Assembly (NCBI RefSeq): GCF_020283565.1
Contig: NC_060063.1
Coordinates: forward strand, 45,344,856 to 45,408,855
Direction of reading: 5' to 3'
From: Trifolium pratense
Taxonomy: Eukaryota > Streptophyta > Magnoliopsida > Fabales > Fabaceae
DNA length: 64,000 nt
Part shown: piece after piece, positions 9,920 to 21,400 of the stretch
Position numbering within the stretch: the first letter of the stretch is position 1
Layout of the letters: the number at the start of each line of letters is the position of its first letter
Translations under genes and position numbers: made by a program
Notes under the pieces: generated by a model
Seen by the model: only the letters and a program-made list of their open reading frames with translations
Told to the model about the DNA's origin: nothing
The model's database searches: none

Positions 9920-11066
9920 GATGAATATTGAAAAATAAAGATTTAGAAGAATTATTATTTTTTGATGAAAAGATGAAATCGTAGATAAATTCGATGGATA
10001 ATAGTTTTAAGAAAAATTCTATTTTCTTCTTGTTGGTGGTGTCTACAAGCGAAGGAAAAAAAATAGTTTTTTTTTTATAAGCAATAAAATATTATATAAA
10101 AGGAAGTACTAAGGTACTTTAACCAATATATAAGAGAAAGTTTTAGATGCTTTGTAGGCAATCTAAAGGATTAGTACACCAATTAATATAGTAATAACAT
10201 AAATTTCTTCCACTCCTACTAACAAACCAAAATCAAGAAAAGTATTTAATCATATCCACTACATTACTTAGAAATAGTGATTATGTGAGGTGAAGAAAGT
10301 TGTTGATCATATGAGGAATAACATAAATTTCTTCGCGGGCATATTGCATCTTATTGCTGGGACCGGAGTTCCAACCGGTACTCCAACCTATTCAACTTTA
10401 AAAATTGAAATTTCTAGTCACTAGACTATTTTAAAAAAAAAAAATGTGATCGATTATAAATTGGCTAATCATATATGAGGGACAGTGGGAGAGATTGTTT
10501 ATAATTTATAAGTTGTTAAAGCTGTCGTATAGAAATTTTCTCTTTATTTTTTTTTGTTACCGTGATATTGCAACAAAGTTTTATACTATGTAAATTTGAT
10601 GAACATGGTGAATAATCGTGAAATGGAATATCGAGTTATTAGCAGGAACTCCAACTCAGTTTGATAAATAAATTGATCATGTTGAGTTAAAACCATGTTT
10701 GAGTAATATTGAGTCCTCATGTGATGCACACTATTTGTTTGTTAAAATGCCCCACATAACCAATTTTTCTTGTTTGTTAAAGCTTTCCATTCAGGATGTA
10801 AATCCATTTGTATCTTTTGTACGTTTTACTAATTCTCCTACACATTTGGTTTCAGATACAGTGATTGAAGCTCTAAAATATGCTGTCAAATGACAGTCAG
10901 GTTTGATACAGAAAACAGAATTCAAAATATGAATGAGAAGAAAAGAACACATGGATTATTGAGCTTCGGATCAATTGATCTTCAACGTCCTCATTGATAT
11001 AGCTTTCTATCCAATGATCAAAGAATTACAGAGGTACAAGATAACAAGACTCTCTCAGTTTGTGTT
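9920..11066. other. AT-rich region upstream of the TNL-2 relic
   Basis: No TIR exon, P-loop or other missing part of TNL-2 was found here. The upstream half of that gene is therefore absent rather than just unannotated. A 64-codon ORF at 10699-10893 has no recognised domain. Confidence 0.4.
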
Positions 11067-11085
11067 ATGCTAGCTTTTTTGAAAG

Positions 11086-13216
11086 TTATTCCTTTAGTTT
11101 TGAAAGTTTTAGGATCATTGCTACATTCCAAAAGTAAAGAAGAATGGGATAGTGCACTTGCTAAACTGATGGAGGTTCCCAATGCAGAAATTCAAAGGGT
11201 ATTGAGATTGAGTTATGATGAATTGGATTTAACAGAGAAAAATATATTTCTAGACATTGCATGTTTTTACAAAGTAACAAAAATATTAGATGCTTGTGGC
11301 TTTTTTGCAGATATTGGAATAAGAAGCCTTTTAGACAAGACACTAATAACTATTACTTTAAACAATTGCATACAAATGCACGACCTAATACAAGACATAG
11401 GTAGAGAAATTGTTCGCGCCGAATCTATCAGAAACCCTGGACAACACAGTAGATTGTGGGACCCTGAGGAAATCTATTATGTATTGACAAATAATAGGGT
11501 AAGAGAATCATATATGCATTGACTTGTGATATCATAATATATACACACTTGACCTGTGTTCTAGTAAACATGCATTTATATATAAAAAATGCAAAGTTAC
11601 TTCAGAATACTAACATTGAATCTATGTTTCGTTTATCAGGGAACTAGTGCTGTTGAAGGCATATTGTTAGATATGGATCAAACCGCATGTATAAATCTGA
11701 CCTCCAAAGCATTCAAAGAAATGCCAAACCTAAGGTTACTCGCTTTTCGAGACCATATTGGTTCTGTCTATCTTTTAATGGGTCTTGACTTATTACCTAA
11801 AAATTTAAGATATTTAGAATGGAATAGGTTTCCATTGAAGTCCCTGCCGTCAACATTTTGTCCTGAGATGCTTGCGGAGCTTTCCTTACGACACAGCAAT
11901 GTGGAAAAACTTTGGAATGGAGTACTGGTATGCATCATCCATTTATCTAGCTATTACAATATATATCAACTTTCTTTTGATAGAAGTTAAGTTTATTTTT
12001 AAATAAAAAAATGAAACTAAAAATTTGAAATTTCCAACATTAAGAAAATGTTGCCTTCCATTATATATTGTTGCAGAATTTGCCGAATTTAGAGATACTT
12101 GATCTTCGGGGATCGATACATCTAATAGAGTGTCCAAATTTGTCTAGTGCTCCAAATATTAAAAATGTAGATTTTATTGGTTGTGAAAGATTGCCTCATG
12201 CTGATCCATCAATTTTCTCTCTTGCGAAGCTGGAATATTTAAACGTGAGTGGACGATGCACGTCGCTAAAGAGCCTTTCCGGCATCACTTTTTCACCATG
12301 TCTCAAAGGATTCTCTGCCTGGGATTGCATCAATCTCCAAGAGTTCTCTGTAACATTAGTGCCTAGTATTGCTTCTGCAATTAAATTATGGTTGACTTTT
12401 GGATGGCGGGGTTTTAATGAGCTTCCATCATCAATTTTGCATATGAAAAATCTTCGAGGATGTTGTTTTCCGATCAGTGATAATCTCATAGATCTTCCTG
12501 CAAATTTTGCCTATGGGATTTGGCTTCTTGACTTAAGGAAACATGAATGTGACATTTTGATCACCTTGCATAAAGTATTGCCTAGCCCGGCCTTTCTGAG
12601 TGTAAGATGTTTAATTTTTGACGATTTTCAAAGCTTGTTTAAACTTCCGTAGAATATCTCCTTGTTATCGTCATTAGAGTGTTTAGTACTATTTGATTGT
12701 GCTATCATAAGTTTGCCACAAACCATTAAGTATCCTCCCCAACTCAAATATCTTGGTCTTGGTAAATGTAAAATGCTTCAATCCATATCTTCACTTCCAC
12801 AATCTATTCAATTCCTCCGTATATGGGAATGTGAATCTCTTCAGACTTTGTTGAGTGCAACAATTGAACCATATGAAAAATCGGGTTGGGGCATTCTGCT
12901 ATTTAACTGCATAAAATTAGATCCACCTTCATATGAAACTCTTTTGAAAGATGCCATTGTTAGGATTGAACTTGGAGCAAGACTATTTTCTTCAATATCA
13001 GAATTTGAAGGTGATTCATTTGTGGACCATGATGGTGAATGTAGTTTATATAGAATCCATACATTAAAAATTGGTATTTGGTACTTCTTATTTGCTATGA
13101 GTGATAAAGATCAAATTGTTGTGGATATAGGAGGAAGGTCCAAATCCAAGAGAGGTTATAAGGAAATTTGTGACTTGGAAAACAGTGAAGACCAAAATAG
13201 AGTTTGGGGAACTTAA
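11086..13216 (+). pseudogene. TNL-2: 5'-truncated TNL resistance-gene relic
   Basis: Opposite orientation to its neighbours. Homology starts mid-NB-ARC at the GLPL-type motif (IPLVLKVLGS) at about 11086; TIR, P-loop and kinase-2 are missing. Exon borders fit the paralogues: about 11086-11498, 11640-11927 (288 bp) and 12077-13216. Recognisable parts are FLDIACFYK, IQMHDLIQDIGREIV, the linker and LRRs. Compared with TNL-1 the segment after FLDIACFYK lacks about six residues in frame. An in-frame TAG at 12650-12652 (after FKLP) interrupts the LRRs, after which the same frame reads on as NISLLSSLECL. The C-JID-like domain is lost and replaced by unrelated-looking residues before a stop at 13216. 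A receptor function is not expected. Confidence 0.85.
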
Positions 13217-14071
13217 TCTGATGAGCAAGAGGGAACAATTGCTCCAACAAAGAAGCTATACATACTAGTGAAAAGTCATAATAAAATTGTCATAATAGAA
13301 TTGAGGAATACTAGTTGAGGGAAAACATACATTTTAGAAGGATTAAGGTTTCCTGACGTAGCAGGATACGTAAGCCGGTATGCCTAAACGGTGAAAAGTC
13401 ATAACAGAAAGAATTGAGCTAGCAAGATTACTTATATGGAAGGTTAGATCATCTCTGATATATAAATTAACATGAGGAACAAACTTTAAAATATTTAAAT
13501 TACCAGCACCTTCCATTCCAGATATAGATTTTTTATACCATAGTGTAAAAATAGTTAAGTCTAGGGACAAAAAATACTTCAATCGTAATAGGCTGATTTA
13601 ACACGATGAGTGATATTTTTCTTAAACAATTTACTTCAATCGATAAAAGTTGAACAATTTATAGTAATATTCCAAAACAGAATATTCAGAACAATAATGA
13701 AGAATACATGGCATATATCGCATCATTTGAACAATTTATAGTAATATTCCAAAACAGAATATTCAGAACAATAATGAAGAATACATGGCATATATCGCAT
13801 CATTTGTTAAACAATTTATATCTTATCTTATACCTTTATTAATGAAGAATACATTGAAAACAATTTATATCCAAATTTGGCCATGTTCTCTCCTCTTCCT
13901 CTCTTGCTTTTTTCTTCTCTCCAACCAAACACAAGTGTCCATGTTGTCTCCACCAAATCCTATTCAAGTAAATACCTACTCATAAACATAAAATGGATCA
14001 GAGCATGTAAACTAAATGTAGTACCAAATTAACTGTTATTATAATTAGTATAATAAGTGCTAAGAAGATTA
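13217..14071. other. Intergenic region between TNL-2 and TNL-3
   Basis: About 850 bp between the convergent 3' ends of TNL-2 and TNL-3. The first 40 bp still resemble the TNL C-terminal coding region (codons for APTKKL after the TNL-2 stop). It contains an exact 77-bp tandem duplication and otherwise nothing recognisable. Confidence 0.5.
13651..13804. repeat. Exact 77-bp tandem duplication (two units)
   Basis: The unit beginning TGAACAATTTATAGTAATAT is present at 13651-13727 and again, without visible differences, at 13728-13804. It is AT-rich and non-coding. The identity suggests a recent local duplication or an assembly artefact. Confidence 0.85.
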
Positions 14072-15517
14072 TTACCTCAAGCCTTTTGTTACATCTAATT
14101 CTAGGCTTGCCATTGAAGTTCCAAAGACATGTTGCTTTAATTTCCTTGTTGGAGGAACTGTTTCTTTTTTATATATCCAGTGAACCCCACACTCTTTTAT
14201 TGCTACTTCTTCATATGGAGTTTTATTTTCATCAATAAAGAATCTAAATGTAAGCTTTGGATTGTAACTGGTGCTGTTCACATCATTAATGGCTTTTATT
14301 TCTTCAACTGCTTTCATTATCTGATTGCAAGATACTGGATCATACCATAAAACCACATGATCTGACTTCATGAGGATTATAATCTCATTACCATATAACA
14401 TTCCAGATCTGAACATGTCGGGTCCAGGGAATCTTGTTATACAGATCCTTTCAACTGAACTACTGTCCAAGTAGCACTCACATCCAAAACGTGCACTTCT
14501 TCCCAAACTGCCTTGAGAAAGAACCAAGTAATAGGCGAAACCCAACAAATTAGGAGGAAGCTCAAGAGTGATTGAAACTTGTGTAGAACGGTAATGGAAC
14601 CGATGGTCTCTGCCAGGCATATCAGGTAACAGGTACTGAATGCTACTATTATCTTCTCCAGTTGCTCCAAGTTCAATCGCAACAATAGCATTGTTCAAAA
14701 CTGTCTGATACGAATGCGGATCCAATTGTTTGCAGTCACGGAGAATAACCGTACTGGGATTGGGTTTGTCATATGGATCATCCATTGAACTCAACACTAT
14801 CTCAAGAGATTCACATTCTAAGACAGTGAAATCGACTAGATTGAGTGGAAGCATCGGAATAGATTGAAGCATTTTACAAAAAATAACATTAAGCCGGTAG
14901 AGTCGGGGAAGATACTTAATGGTTTCGGGCAAGCTTCTAATGCCAATACAACTTAGTTCTAAAGCCTCTAATGATGATAGTAAGGAGATGTTGTCTGAGA
15001 TTTCAGACAACATAGGGATATCAGAAATGATTAAGTGTTTTAAAGTGATGAAGGCAGGACTAGAAAGTACTTTATGTAAGGTGATGGAATGGTCAAGTTC
15101 ACCATTCAGTGGACTCTCAAGCCAAATATAATTGGCAAAGTTTTCAGGAAGATCCACAAGACATTCAATCAAAGGAAATTCAAAGAGTCCAAGATTTGTT
15201 TTATTCAATATTGATGATGGAAGTTCATTCCCATTCCAACTATCTGGTAAAGCCAAATCCAAACCATCAGTGGAAGCAAATGTGACTGAGAACTCTTGGA
15301 GATTGATACATTGCGTAGCACACAATTCTTTGAGGGCTGGTGAACAAGTGTTACTGGAAAGGCTCTTTAGTGACGTACATGCATACATCCATAATCGTTC
15401 AAGCTTTTGGAGAAGGAAAATTGATGAATCAACTTCAGGCAAGCTAAGACAATTGTTAAGTATTAAAACTTTTAGATTCGGGCAACCAGACACATTTGGG
15501 CACTCTATCAACCCTTC
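14072..15517 (-). pseudogene. TNL-3 exon 4 remnant: LRRs and C-JID-like domain
   Basis: An open frame of about 480 codons from LIECPNVSGCPNLKVL to a stop at 14072. It contains the same LRR series as TNL-1 and the post-LRR segment HYRSTQVSITLELPPNLLGF. The C-terminus reads ETVPPTRKLKQHVFGTS and lacks the acidic tail of TNL-1. Homology to TNL-1 ends at about 15511-15517, next to the LINE 5' end; a TAA lies just upstream in this frame. Confidence 0.85.
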
Positions 15518-15522
15518 TTAAC

Positions 15523-18387
15523 ATGAGAGAGAGAGAGAGAGGTAGAGAGAGAGAGCGCAGAGCTGCATCTAGGGCAAGCCTAGAGCGGCGGTTTCGGTCA
15601 CCGCCTTCACCGGAAGTAAGGCAGAAACGGGGGGGTCATTCCGTCGATAGTGGAGAATGGACCGAGGTGAGACGGCGACGTCGGAAAGAGCCTAGACAGG
15701 AAACAAGAACGCATGACAGATACAGACAGACAAAGGATTACCGCTTCCGATCGATTTCAAAATCTGGACATGATCATTCTCACGATCGATGCTTTGTTTC
15801 CAATCATCACGAATGCAATCACGACCGATCAGGGAGAAGTAGGCCACGGTACAACAGAGACACTCGCATGCTTCATCGATCAGAACTCAGGAACGAAACG
15901 CGATCACGTTCTTTGCTGCGATCTGCTTCAGCCATTGATCGGCGACGGAAAACTTCAAGGGACAATCGATCAAGGGAAAGCTTTAAGGAGGATGATGGAC
16001 GAGGTTGTTGTTCAGATAGGAATCACGTTTCAAGGGAGGGAGTTAAGAATCGGCTGGTTCTTGGCCTAGGAACGGCAGAGGAAGGAAGAACAACACAATT
16101 GAAGTGTTGTTGCGTATTGCAGGCGAATGAGCGTATATTGAATAAGCAGGAGAAGGATTGTCATGCTCCCGGTCTTAGTAAGGAGGTGGCAAATAACGGC
16201 GCTGCGAGTTCGGAGTTTAATCACCGGAATGAAGGGCTTATGCGTTCAGACAACAAGATTAGTGAGGGGGTCATTGCGAGTTCCGACCTTAAACGGTACG
16301 TATCTTTTTATTTCACAAATTTCCCAGCACAAATGTCGAACTTTTATTTGAGGAAGGGTTTCGAAGTTTGTGGTATGCTGGAGGACGTGTTTGTCGCAAA
16401 AAGAAGAAATAGATACGGTAAACCTTACGGTTTTGTCAAATTTTCAAATGTTAAAAACGTGACAAAATTGTTGAATGCTATCAACAACGTTTGGTTTGGA
16501 TATTTTCGTGTTAAAGCTAGTGTAGCCATGTTTGAACGCAATGATTCCGGGGTGGGAAGGAACTCGGAAAGGCAACGGGGTGGATTAAAAATAGGAGAAG
16601 AAGTGCAGTCGCTGAAAGCGGGGCATCAAGACTCAGCGAGGAATGTAGAGCTCACAGGATGTGTTGGTAATAATAAGTCGCTGAAGCAAAATAAGTCGCC
16701 GAAGCAAATTAATACTTGTGTTGGTAGTATTGATATTACGGCGGAAAAGGAAAGTAATGCCCCAGGGGAAGGAGTGCAGGTGGGGGAGGTGGTTATCAAG
16801 TTAGGGGCTCGACAGGAGGATTTAGTCAAAAAGGCAGACTCAGCGAAAGGGGTAACAAAGTCGGCGAATAAGGTGGAGAAGCTTAAGGATTCAGTCAAAG
16901 AGCGCAAAGTCCTTTTGCGAAGCTATAAAACGAAGCCCGACGATACGGAGTGGGCTTACAAAGGGGTAGTGGCTACAGTCATTAATGGTGAATCGCTTTC
17001 TGTGGTGCAAAACAGAATTCTGGACGCGGGTTTTATTGATCTGATTCTCATTCCTATGGGTGCTGATAAGGTTTTTGTCCGTAGCATTGAGAATGCAGAT
17101 GCTATGTCTGTGATCAACAATGCTAAGGAGTTTTTCCAACTAGTTTTTTCGAATTGGATGCGATGGGATAAGGAGACATCACCTTATAGGAGAGGCGCTT
17201 GGGTCCGCCTGTATGGAGTTCCTCTTCATGCTTGGAATGAGCATTTCTTTCAGCTGTGCGTTTTTGAAAGTGGACGATTCCTTCGAACGGATAGTTATTC
17301 CGTTGAAAAGACCAGATTAGACTACGCGCGAGTCTTAATAGCTACACCCGAACTTGATATAATCAAAGAAAGTGTGTCTGTTCTAGTGGATGGAATCATA
17401 GTGGAAATCAAGATCGTGGAGGAATGGGGGTACGCTTTGGGAGAGGATTCTTGTATTTTTGATGAGGGGAGTGAGTCTTTGTCTGAGGAATCTCAAGCTG
17501 GTTACGATGGTGGACAGGTGGATCCGGAGGTCAACCGCAATGTGGACTTGTTAATTGAAAAATTTAAGGAAGGTCTTGATGAGGAGGATCTTGATGAAGG
17601 CCAAGGTTTGCGGGACGACGAATTGTCAGACAAGTCCGATGCTAAATCAGGTTTTGAGAGAGTGAGAGTTGTGACTCCATCTGCTGCGGGGAAGGATTCT
17701 AAGGAAGTGTCAGGTGATCAGGATGGTCAGGCAGTGGCGCTTCACCCCTTGGTGGAGGCTCGGGTCAGGCCTACTACTCAACCATTCGTTAGCAAGCGCA
17801 CAAACTCATGCCCTCCGGAGGCGAGACGATCTGTTATTTCAGGGCCCTGGAGTTTGGAATGGTTGCAGGACCAGAATCATGGGGATGCGGGAGTTATCTT
17901 TTCAGCCAGTAAGAGGAGTAGAAAGGTGTCTCACAAAGGTTCGAATCTTAATCTGAATGGGGAGCAGGTTCCGAAGAGAAAGAAGGTAGGAGGGATGCTC
18001 CGTCATCCTTTTCATAGCATTAAAAAAGTGGCAAGGATGCCAAGCAAAGATAGATGTGAGGTGTTAAAGGCTTTAAAGAAGCGTGTTCGTCAGCGAAGGG
18101 GCGGGGATGGGGTTAATCGATCTTGTTCTTTGAGTTGTCAAGTCTCGTCAGAAGACTTACCATCGTCGGGTTCTGTCAATAACGATTGGACGAATTGGGT
18201 GGCAGTTCAAGGTAATGATAAAATGGCGGTGGATGATGTGTGGGGGATCGGGAAAGCTATAGGGGTCAAGTTTAGGGGGGACAGCGTGAACATGTTCAAT
18301 ATTCTTTCTAGGGCGAACAAAGGAAAGAAGCAGGTTTCAGGGCAGTTGTCTGGGGAAGGGGGGACCCGGAGGGACAACGAGTGCTAG
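15523..18387 (+). CDS. LINE ORF1: RRM and DUF4283-like nucleic-acid-binding protein
   Basis: About 954 residues from ATG 15523 (MRERERGRERERRAASRAS); the frame is also open slightly upstream in TNL exon sequence. The N-terminus is Arg/Ser/Asp-rich. An RRM spans about 260-335, with RNP2-like FYFTNFP and RNP1-like KPYGFVKF. A region at about 460-655 (VLLRSYKTKPDDTEWAYKGVVA, then WVRLYGVPLHAW) resembles the DUF4283 domain of plant LINE ORF1 proteins, followed by an acidic and then basic tail. Its expected role is to bind LINE RNA and chaperone the particle. The stop TAG at 18385-18387 lies 21 bp before a G18 tract. Confidence 0.85.
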   Translation: MRERERGRERERRAASRASLERRFRSPPSPEVRQKRGGHSVDSGEWTEVRRRRRKEPRQETRTHDRYRQTKDYRFRSISKSGHDHSHDRCFVSNHHECNHDRSGRSRPRYNRDTRMLHRSELRNETRSRSLLRSASAIDRRRKTSRDNRSRESFKEDDGRGCCSDRNHVSREGVKNRLVLGLGTAEEGRTTQLKCCCVLQANERILNKQEKDCHAPGLSKEVANNGAASSEFNHRNEGLMRSDNKISEGVIASSDLKRYVSFYFTNFPAQMSNFYLRKGFEVCGMLEDVFVAKRRNRYGKPYGFVKFSNVKNVTKLLNAINNVWFGYFRVKASVAMFERNDSGVGRNSERQRGGLKIGEEVQSLKAGHQDSARNVELTGCVGNNKSLKQNKSPKQINTCVGSIDITAEKESNAPGEGVQVGEVVIKLGARQEDLVKKADSAKGVTKSANKVEKLKDSVKERKVLLRSYKTKPDDTEWAYKGVVATVINGESLSVVQNRILDAGFIDLILIPMGADKVFVRSIENADAMSVINNAKEFFQLVFSNWMRWDKETSPYRRGAWVRLYGVPLHAWNEHFFQLCVFESGRFLRTDSYSVEKTRLDYARVLIATPELDIIKESVSVLVDGIIVEIKIVEEWGYALGEDSCIFDEGSESLSEESQAGYDGGQVDPEVNRNVDLLIEKFKEGLDEEDLDEGQGLRDDELSDKSDAKSGFERVRVVTPSAAGKDSKEVSGDQDGQAVALHPLVEARVRPTTQPFVSKRTNSCPPEARRSVISGPWSLEWLQDQNHGDAGVIFSASKRSRKVSHKGSNLNLNGEQVPKRKKVGGMLRHPFHSIKKVARMPSKDRCEVLKALKKRVRQRRGGDGVNRSCSLSCQVSSEDLPSSGSVNNDWTNWVAVQGNDKMAVDDVWGIGKAIGVKFRGDSVNMFNILSRANKGKKQVSGQLSGEGGTRRDNEC

Positions 18388-18407
18388 CGTTGCGGTTTTC
18401 TGGTTGT

Positions 18408-18425
18408 GGGGGGGGGGGGGGGGGG
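18408..18425 (+). repeat. G18 homopolymer between LINE ORF1 and ORF2
   Basis: Eighteen consecutive G residues between the ORF1 stop (18387) and the ORF2 ATG (18438). The ORF2 frame is open through the tract, back to 18381, where it would read poly-Gly. The exact length may be unreliable in sequencing. Confidence 0.85.
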
Positions 18426-18437
18426 TATGAGTTTCTG

Positions 18438-21400
18438 ATGAAGATTATTTCGTGGAATATTAGAGGGTTGGGAGGCTCTGAAAAGAGGAAGGAAGTGCGC
18501 AAGATGGTGGGGGATCTGAAACCCTTTATTTTTTGTATACAGGAGACGAAAATGCAAATTCTCGAAGATTTTCTTTGTAAGACCCTATGGGGCAGCTCTC
18601 CACTCGGGTTCTCTTATCGCCCATCGCTTGGGGCGTCAGGAGGGCTGTTAACCATGTGGGACACTTCTGAGGTGGAGGTTTGGTCGACTGAAAGCCGTGA
18701 GCATGTATTGTGGTGTCATGGTCAGTTTCTTAGGACAGGGGATGAGTTTCATGTGGCAAATGTCTATGCGCCTTGCGATGACGGGGCTAAGCAAGTGTTG
18801 TGGGATTATTTTTCGGTGCGGCTTGGTGCATTGGTAGGAAAGAAGGTGTGTGTGTGTGGGGATTTTAACGCTGTCAAGCACATAGATGAAAGACGGTCGG
18901 TTAGGGGCGAGCATCGATCTTTGGATCATATCCCTTTTAGTCGATTTATTGAAGATAATTCTCTGATTGATCTTCCCTTAATTGGACGTAAGTTTACTTG
19001 GTTCAAAGGGGACGGTGTTTCGATGAGTCGCCTTGATAGGTTCCTTTTATCTGAGGAATGGTGTTTGTCTTGGCCCCATTGCAAACAAGTAGCTAAGTTA
19101 CGGGGGTTGTCTGACCATTGCCCTCTGGTTTTGTCGGCAAACGAGGAAGATTGGGGACCTCGTCCGTCGCGGATGCTTAAGTGTTGGAAGGATATTCCTG
19201 GATACAATGTGTTTGTCAGAGAAAAGTGGAACTCGTTTCAGGTTGATGGCTGGGGTGGTTATGTGCTCAAGGAAAAATTCAAGATGATCAAGATGGCTTT
19301 GAGAGAATGGCACTTGGCTCACACTCAAAATATCCCTAGTCGCATTGATTCTTTGAAGGTTAGGCAGTCTGCTCTTGACGAGAAGGGGGAGGAAGATGAT
19401 CCTTCTGAGGCGGAGTTAACCGAGCTGCATGGGGTTTCGTATGACATTCATTCGCTGTCTAAGTTACATGCCAGTATCAGTTGGCAACAATCTCGGTCGT
19501 TGTGGCTCAAGGAAGGGGACGCTAACTCTAAGTATTTTCATTCGATCGTGGCTAGTCGCCGTCGCAGGAATGCTATTTCTGTTATTCAGGTTGATGGTGT
19601 TACGTTGGAGGGGGTGATTCCAATTAGGCAGGCGGTGTTTTCGCATTTTGAGTCTCACTTTAAGGCACCAAATGTGGAGAGGCCGGGGATTGAAGACCTT
19701 CAATTTAAGCGGTTGAATCAGATGGAGGTTGGAGGTTTAATCAAACCCTTTTCAGAGGCTGAGGTGAAACAAGCTGTGTGGGAGTGTGACAGTTATAAAA
19801 GTCCGGGTCCCGATGGAATTAATTTTGGTTTTATAAAAGACTTCTGGGTCGATTTGAGAGGTGACATTATGCGTTTCCTTATTGATTTTCATCGGAATGG
19901 CAGATTGTCTAAAGGTATCAATGCTACGTTCATTGCTCTGATTCCCAAAACGGATAACCCTCAACGATTGAATGATTTTCGGCCTATTTCGCTTGTGGGA
20001 AGCCTTTACAAAATTCTGGCGAAGGTTTTAGCTAATAGGTTGCGGCAAGTAATTGGAAGTGTAATTTCTGAGTCCCAGACTGCGTTTGTGAAGAATAGAC
20101 AAATTCTTGATGGCATTCTAATTGCAAACGAGATAGTGGATGAGGCGCGTAAGTCTAAAAAGGATCTTATGTTATTCAAGGTAGATTTTGAGAAAGCATA
20201 TGATTCGGTGGATTGGGGGTATCTTGATGACGTTATGGTAAGAATGTCGTTTCCAACTTTATGGAGAAAGTGGATTAGGGAGTGTGTGTGTACGGCTACA
20301 GCTTCTGTGTTAGTTAATGGAAGTCCGACTGATGAATTTCCTCTTCGACGAGGTCTTCGGCAAGGTGATCCGCTTTCTCCTTTCCTTTTTCTTTTGGCGG
20401 CTGAAGGTCTTAACGTGCTTATGGAAGCGATGGTAGCACGTAATTTGTTTACGGGATATAGTATTGGTGGTCAGGAATCCATCAGGGTGTCTCATCTTCA
20501 GTTCGCTGATGATACTCTCTTGTTGGGGGTTAAAAGTTGGGCAAATGTTCGGGCTCTTCGGGCTGTTTTAGTGCTGTTTGAGACTATGTCGGGGTTGAAG
20601 GTTAATTTTAATAAGAGCTTATTGGTTGGCGTTAATATTCCTGATTCCTGGTTAGGCGAAGCTGCGTCTGTCTTGTGTTGTAAAGTGGGAAAGATTCCTT
20701 TTCTTTACTTAGGTCTTCAGATTGGGGGTGATCCGCGGCGCTTGGTGTTTTGGGAACCGGTGTTGACCCGCATAAAGAATAGATTGTCTGGGTGGAAAAG
20801 TCGATTCTTGTCGTTTGGTGGTCGTTTGGTTTTGTTAAAGTCTGTCTTGACTTCTTTACCTGTCTATGCTCTTTCTTTCTTCAAGGTCCCCTCAGGTATC
20901 ATTTCCTCTATTGAATCTCTTTTTATTAAATTTTTTTGGGGGGGGAGTGAGGATTCTAGGAAAATCTCTTGGGTGAGTTGGAAAGACATTTGTTCGCGTA
21001 AGGAGTATGGAGGTTTGGGGGTTAGACAGTTGCGTGAGTTTAACCTAGCGTTGCTGGGTAAGTGGTGTTGGAGGATGTTAGTGGATAGAGAGGGCTTGTG
21101 GTTTAGAGTCTTGGCAGCTCGGTATGGGGTTGAGGATGGTAGACTTTGTGAGGGAGGTCAGCGAGGCTCGGTGTGGTGGAGGGAGATTGTGCGTATGAGA
21201 GAGGGTGAGGGTGAGTTAGGTGGGAGGTGGTTTGGGGAGCATGTTTTGAGGAGGGTAGGGGATGGTTCAGATACTCTTTTTTGGACCGACCCTTGGTTGG
21301 ATGGGATTCCGATGAGGGAGCGGTTTGGACGCCTTTTTTCGTTGGCTGAGACCAAGTCGCGCACGGTCGCAGAGATGTTTGCTTTAGGGTGGGGGGCCGA

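Noticed and set aside
10699..10893. 64-codon ORF upstream of TNL-2
   Set aside because: No recognisable domain, AT-rich, no paralogue counterpart in TNL-1 or TNL-3; likely chance.
13785..13985. 66-codon ORF with hydrophobic stretch
   Set aside because: Overlaps the 77-bp tandem duplication and has no homologue or start context; chance ORF.
15523..15560. GA microsatellite at the LINE start considered as an unrelated simple repeat
   Set aside because: It encodes the RER-rich N-terminus usual in plant LINE ORF1 and is continuous with the element.
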